40,799 nt of DNA from assembly GCF_009761815.1 (NCBI RefSeq), contig NZ_RWIN01000048.1, forward strand, positions 1-40,799. Reading direction: 5' to 3'. The position numbers and the translations under genes are program-made. The stretch's first letter is position 1. Every line of letters begins with the position of its first letter. Shown piece by piece: positions 40,647 through 40,799 of this stretch. The notes under the pieces are model-generated. The model was not told where the DNA came from. It saw only the letters and a program-made list of their open reading frames with translations, and ran no database searches. The DNA comes from Pseudomonas sp. PB120. Its GTDB lineage: Bacteria > Pseudomonadota > Gammaproteobacteria > Pseudomonadales > Pseudomonadaceae.

Positions 40647-40719
40647 GCGAGCCGTTGAGATAATCGATAAAAAAGCGCTGAAGGCGCTGAACACACCAAA
40701 CGTTGAGTTGACACTCACC

Positions 40720-40799
40720 TGTGGCGAGGGAGCTTGCTCCCGCTGGACTGCGTAGCAGGCCCATCTTTTGGGGCCGCTACGCGACCCAGCGGGAGCAAG
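40720..40799. repeat. REP-like inverted repeat, cut by the window end
   Basis: TGTGGCGAGGGAGCTTGCTC begins at 40720 and its inverted partner CAGCGGGAGCAAG runs to base 40799. An inner GCGTAGCAG / GGGCCGCTACGC pairing lies between. This is the same GGCGAGGG-type family as at 9224-9362. Bases 40647-40719 show no gene. Confidence 0.75.

Noticed and set aside
40674..40688. Hairpin AGCGC-TGAAG-GCGCT after the carbonic anhydrase gene as a terminator
   Set aside because: The stem is only 5 bp and the A-run lies on the upstream side, so it would not work as an intrinsic terminator for the plus-strand gene.

Overview
The window looks like chromosomal DNA of a fluorescent pseudomonad (Pseudomonas fluorescens group). 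This rests on the high GC content, the GcsR/PhhR-type enhancer-binding protein, the short ppk2/ppx pair, and the many REP/REPIN inverted repeats of the 'GTAGGAGCGAGC...GCTCGCTCC' and 'GGCGAGGG...' types between genes. No phage, insertion sequence, tRNA, rRNA or CRISPR array was seen.

Region A (120-8727) holds a TyrR-like sigma-54 activator and a LysR regulator. The LysR gene is divergent from a four-gene catabolic operon: ureohydrolase (agmatinase family), aldehyde dehydrogenase, NCS1 permease and a choline-dehydrogenase-like GMC flavoenzyme. Together these fit uptake of a guanidino or otherwise N-rich alcohol, its oxidation to aldehyde and then acid, and amidino hydrolysis releasing urea. 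A small secreted protein follows (8849-9178).

Region B (9462-16581) is a polar amino acid ABC importer whose ATPase is fused in frame behind a complete PLP aminotransferase. It is followed by a periplasmic binding protein, two permeases, a DMT exporter, a BetI-like TetR regulator on the opposite strand, and an AstE/AspA-type zinc deacylase. Near-identical 16-bp inverted repeats (TTGAAC-N4-GTTCAA) lie before the fusion gene and between the regulator and the deacylase, so one regulator probably controls the whole set. Region C (16706-19257) is a divergent polyphosphate locus (ppk2 and a short ppx/gppA-like gene) with outward-facing Pho-box-like repeats, then a GNAT acetyltransferase.

Region D (19262-36359, minus strand) is the most striking part. 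A 3778-residue surface or secreted protein carries an N-terminal LEPRxLFDGA motif, a DUF4347-like domain, DUF11-like and SdrD_B-like modules and 11 tandem VCBS/cadherin-like repeats. It is followed in tight series by a TolC-like lipoprotein, a periplasmic HlyD adaptor, a GAF-like/TM/HlyD hybrid and a PqqD-like/M50 protease/HlyD hybrid. No ABC ATPase and no RTX repeats are present. This looks like a non-canonical type I-like export route dedicated to the giant protein, with the signal probably at its N-terminus.

Region E (36512-40799) contains an MltF-like lytic transglycosylase, a NIPSNAP protein, an unknown membrane-anchored protein, a LysR regulator divergent from a beta-carbonic anhydrase, and a REP element cut by the window end.
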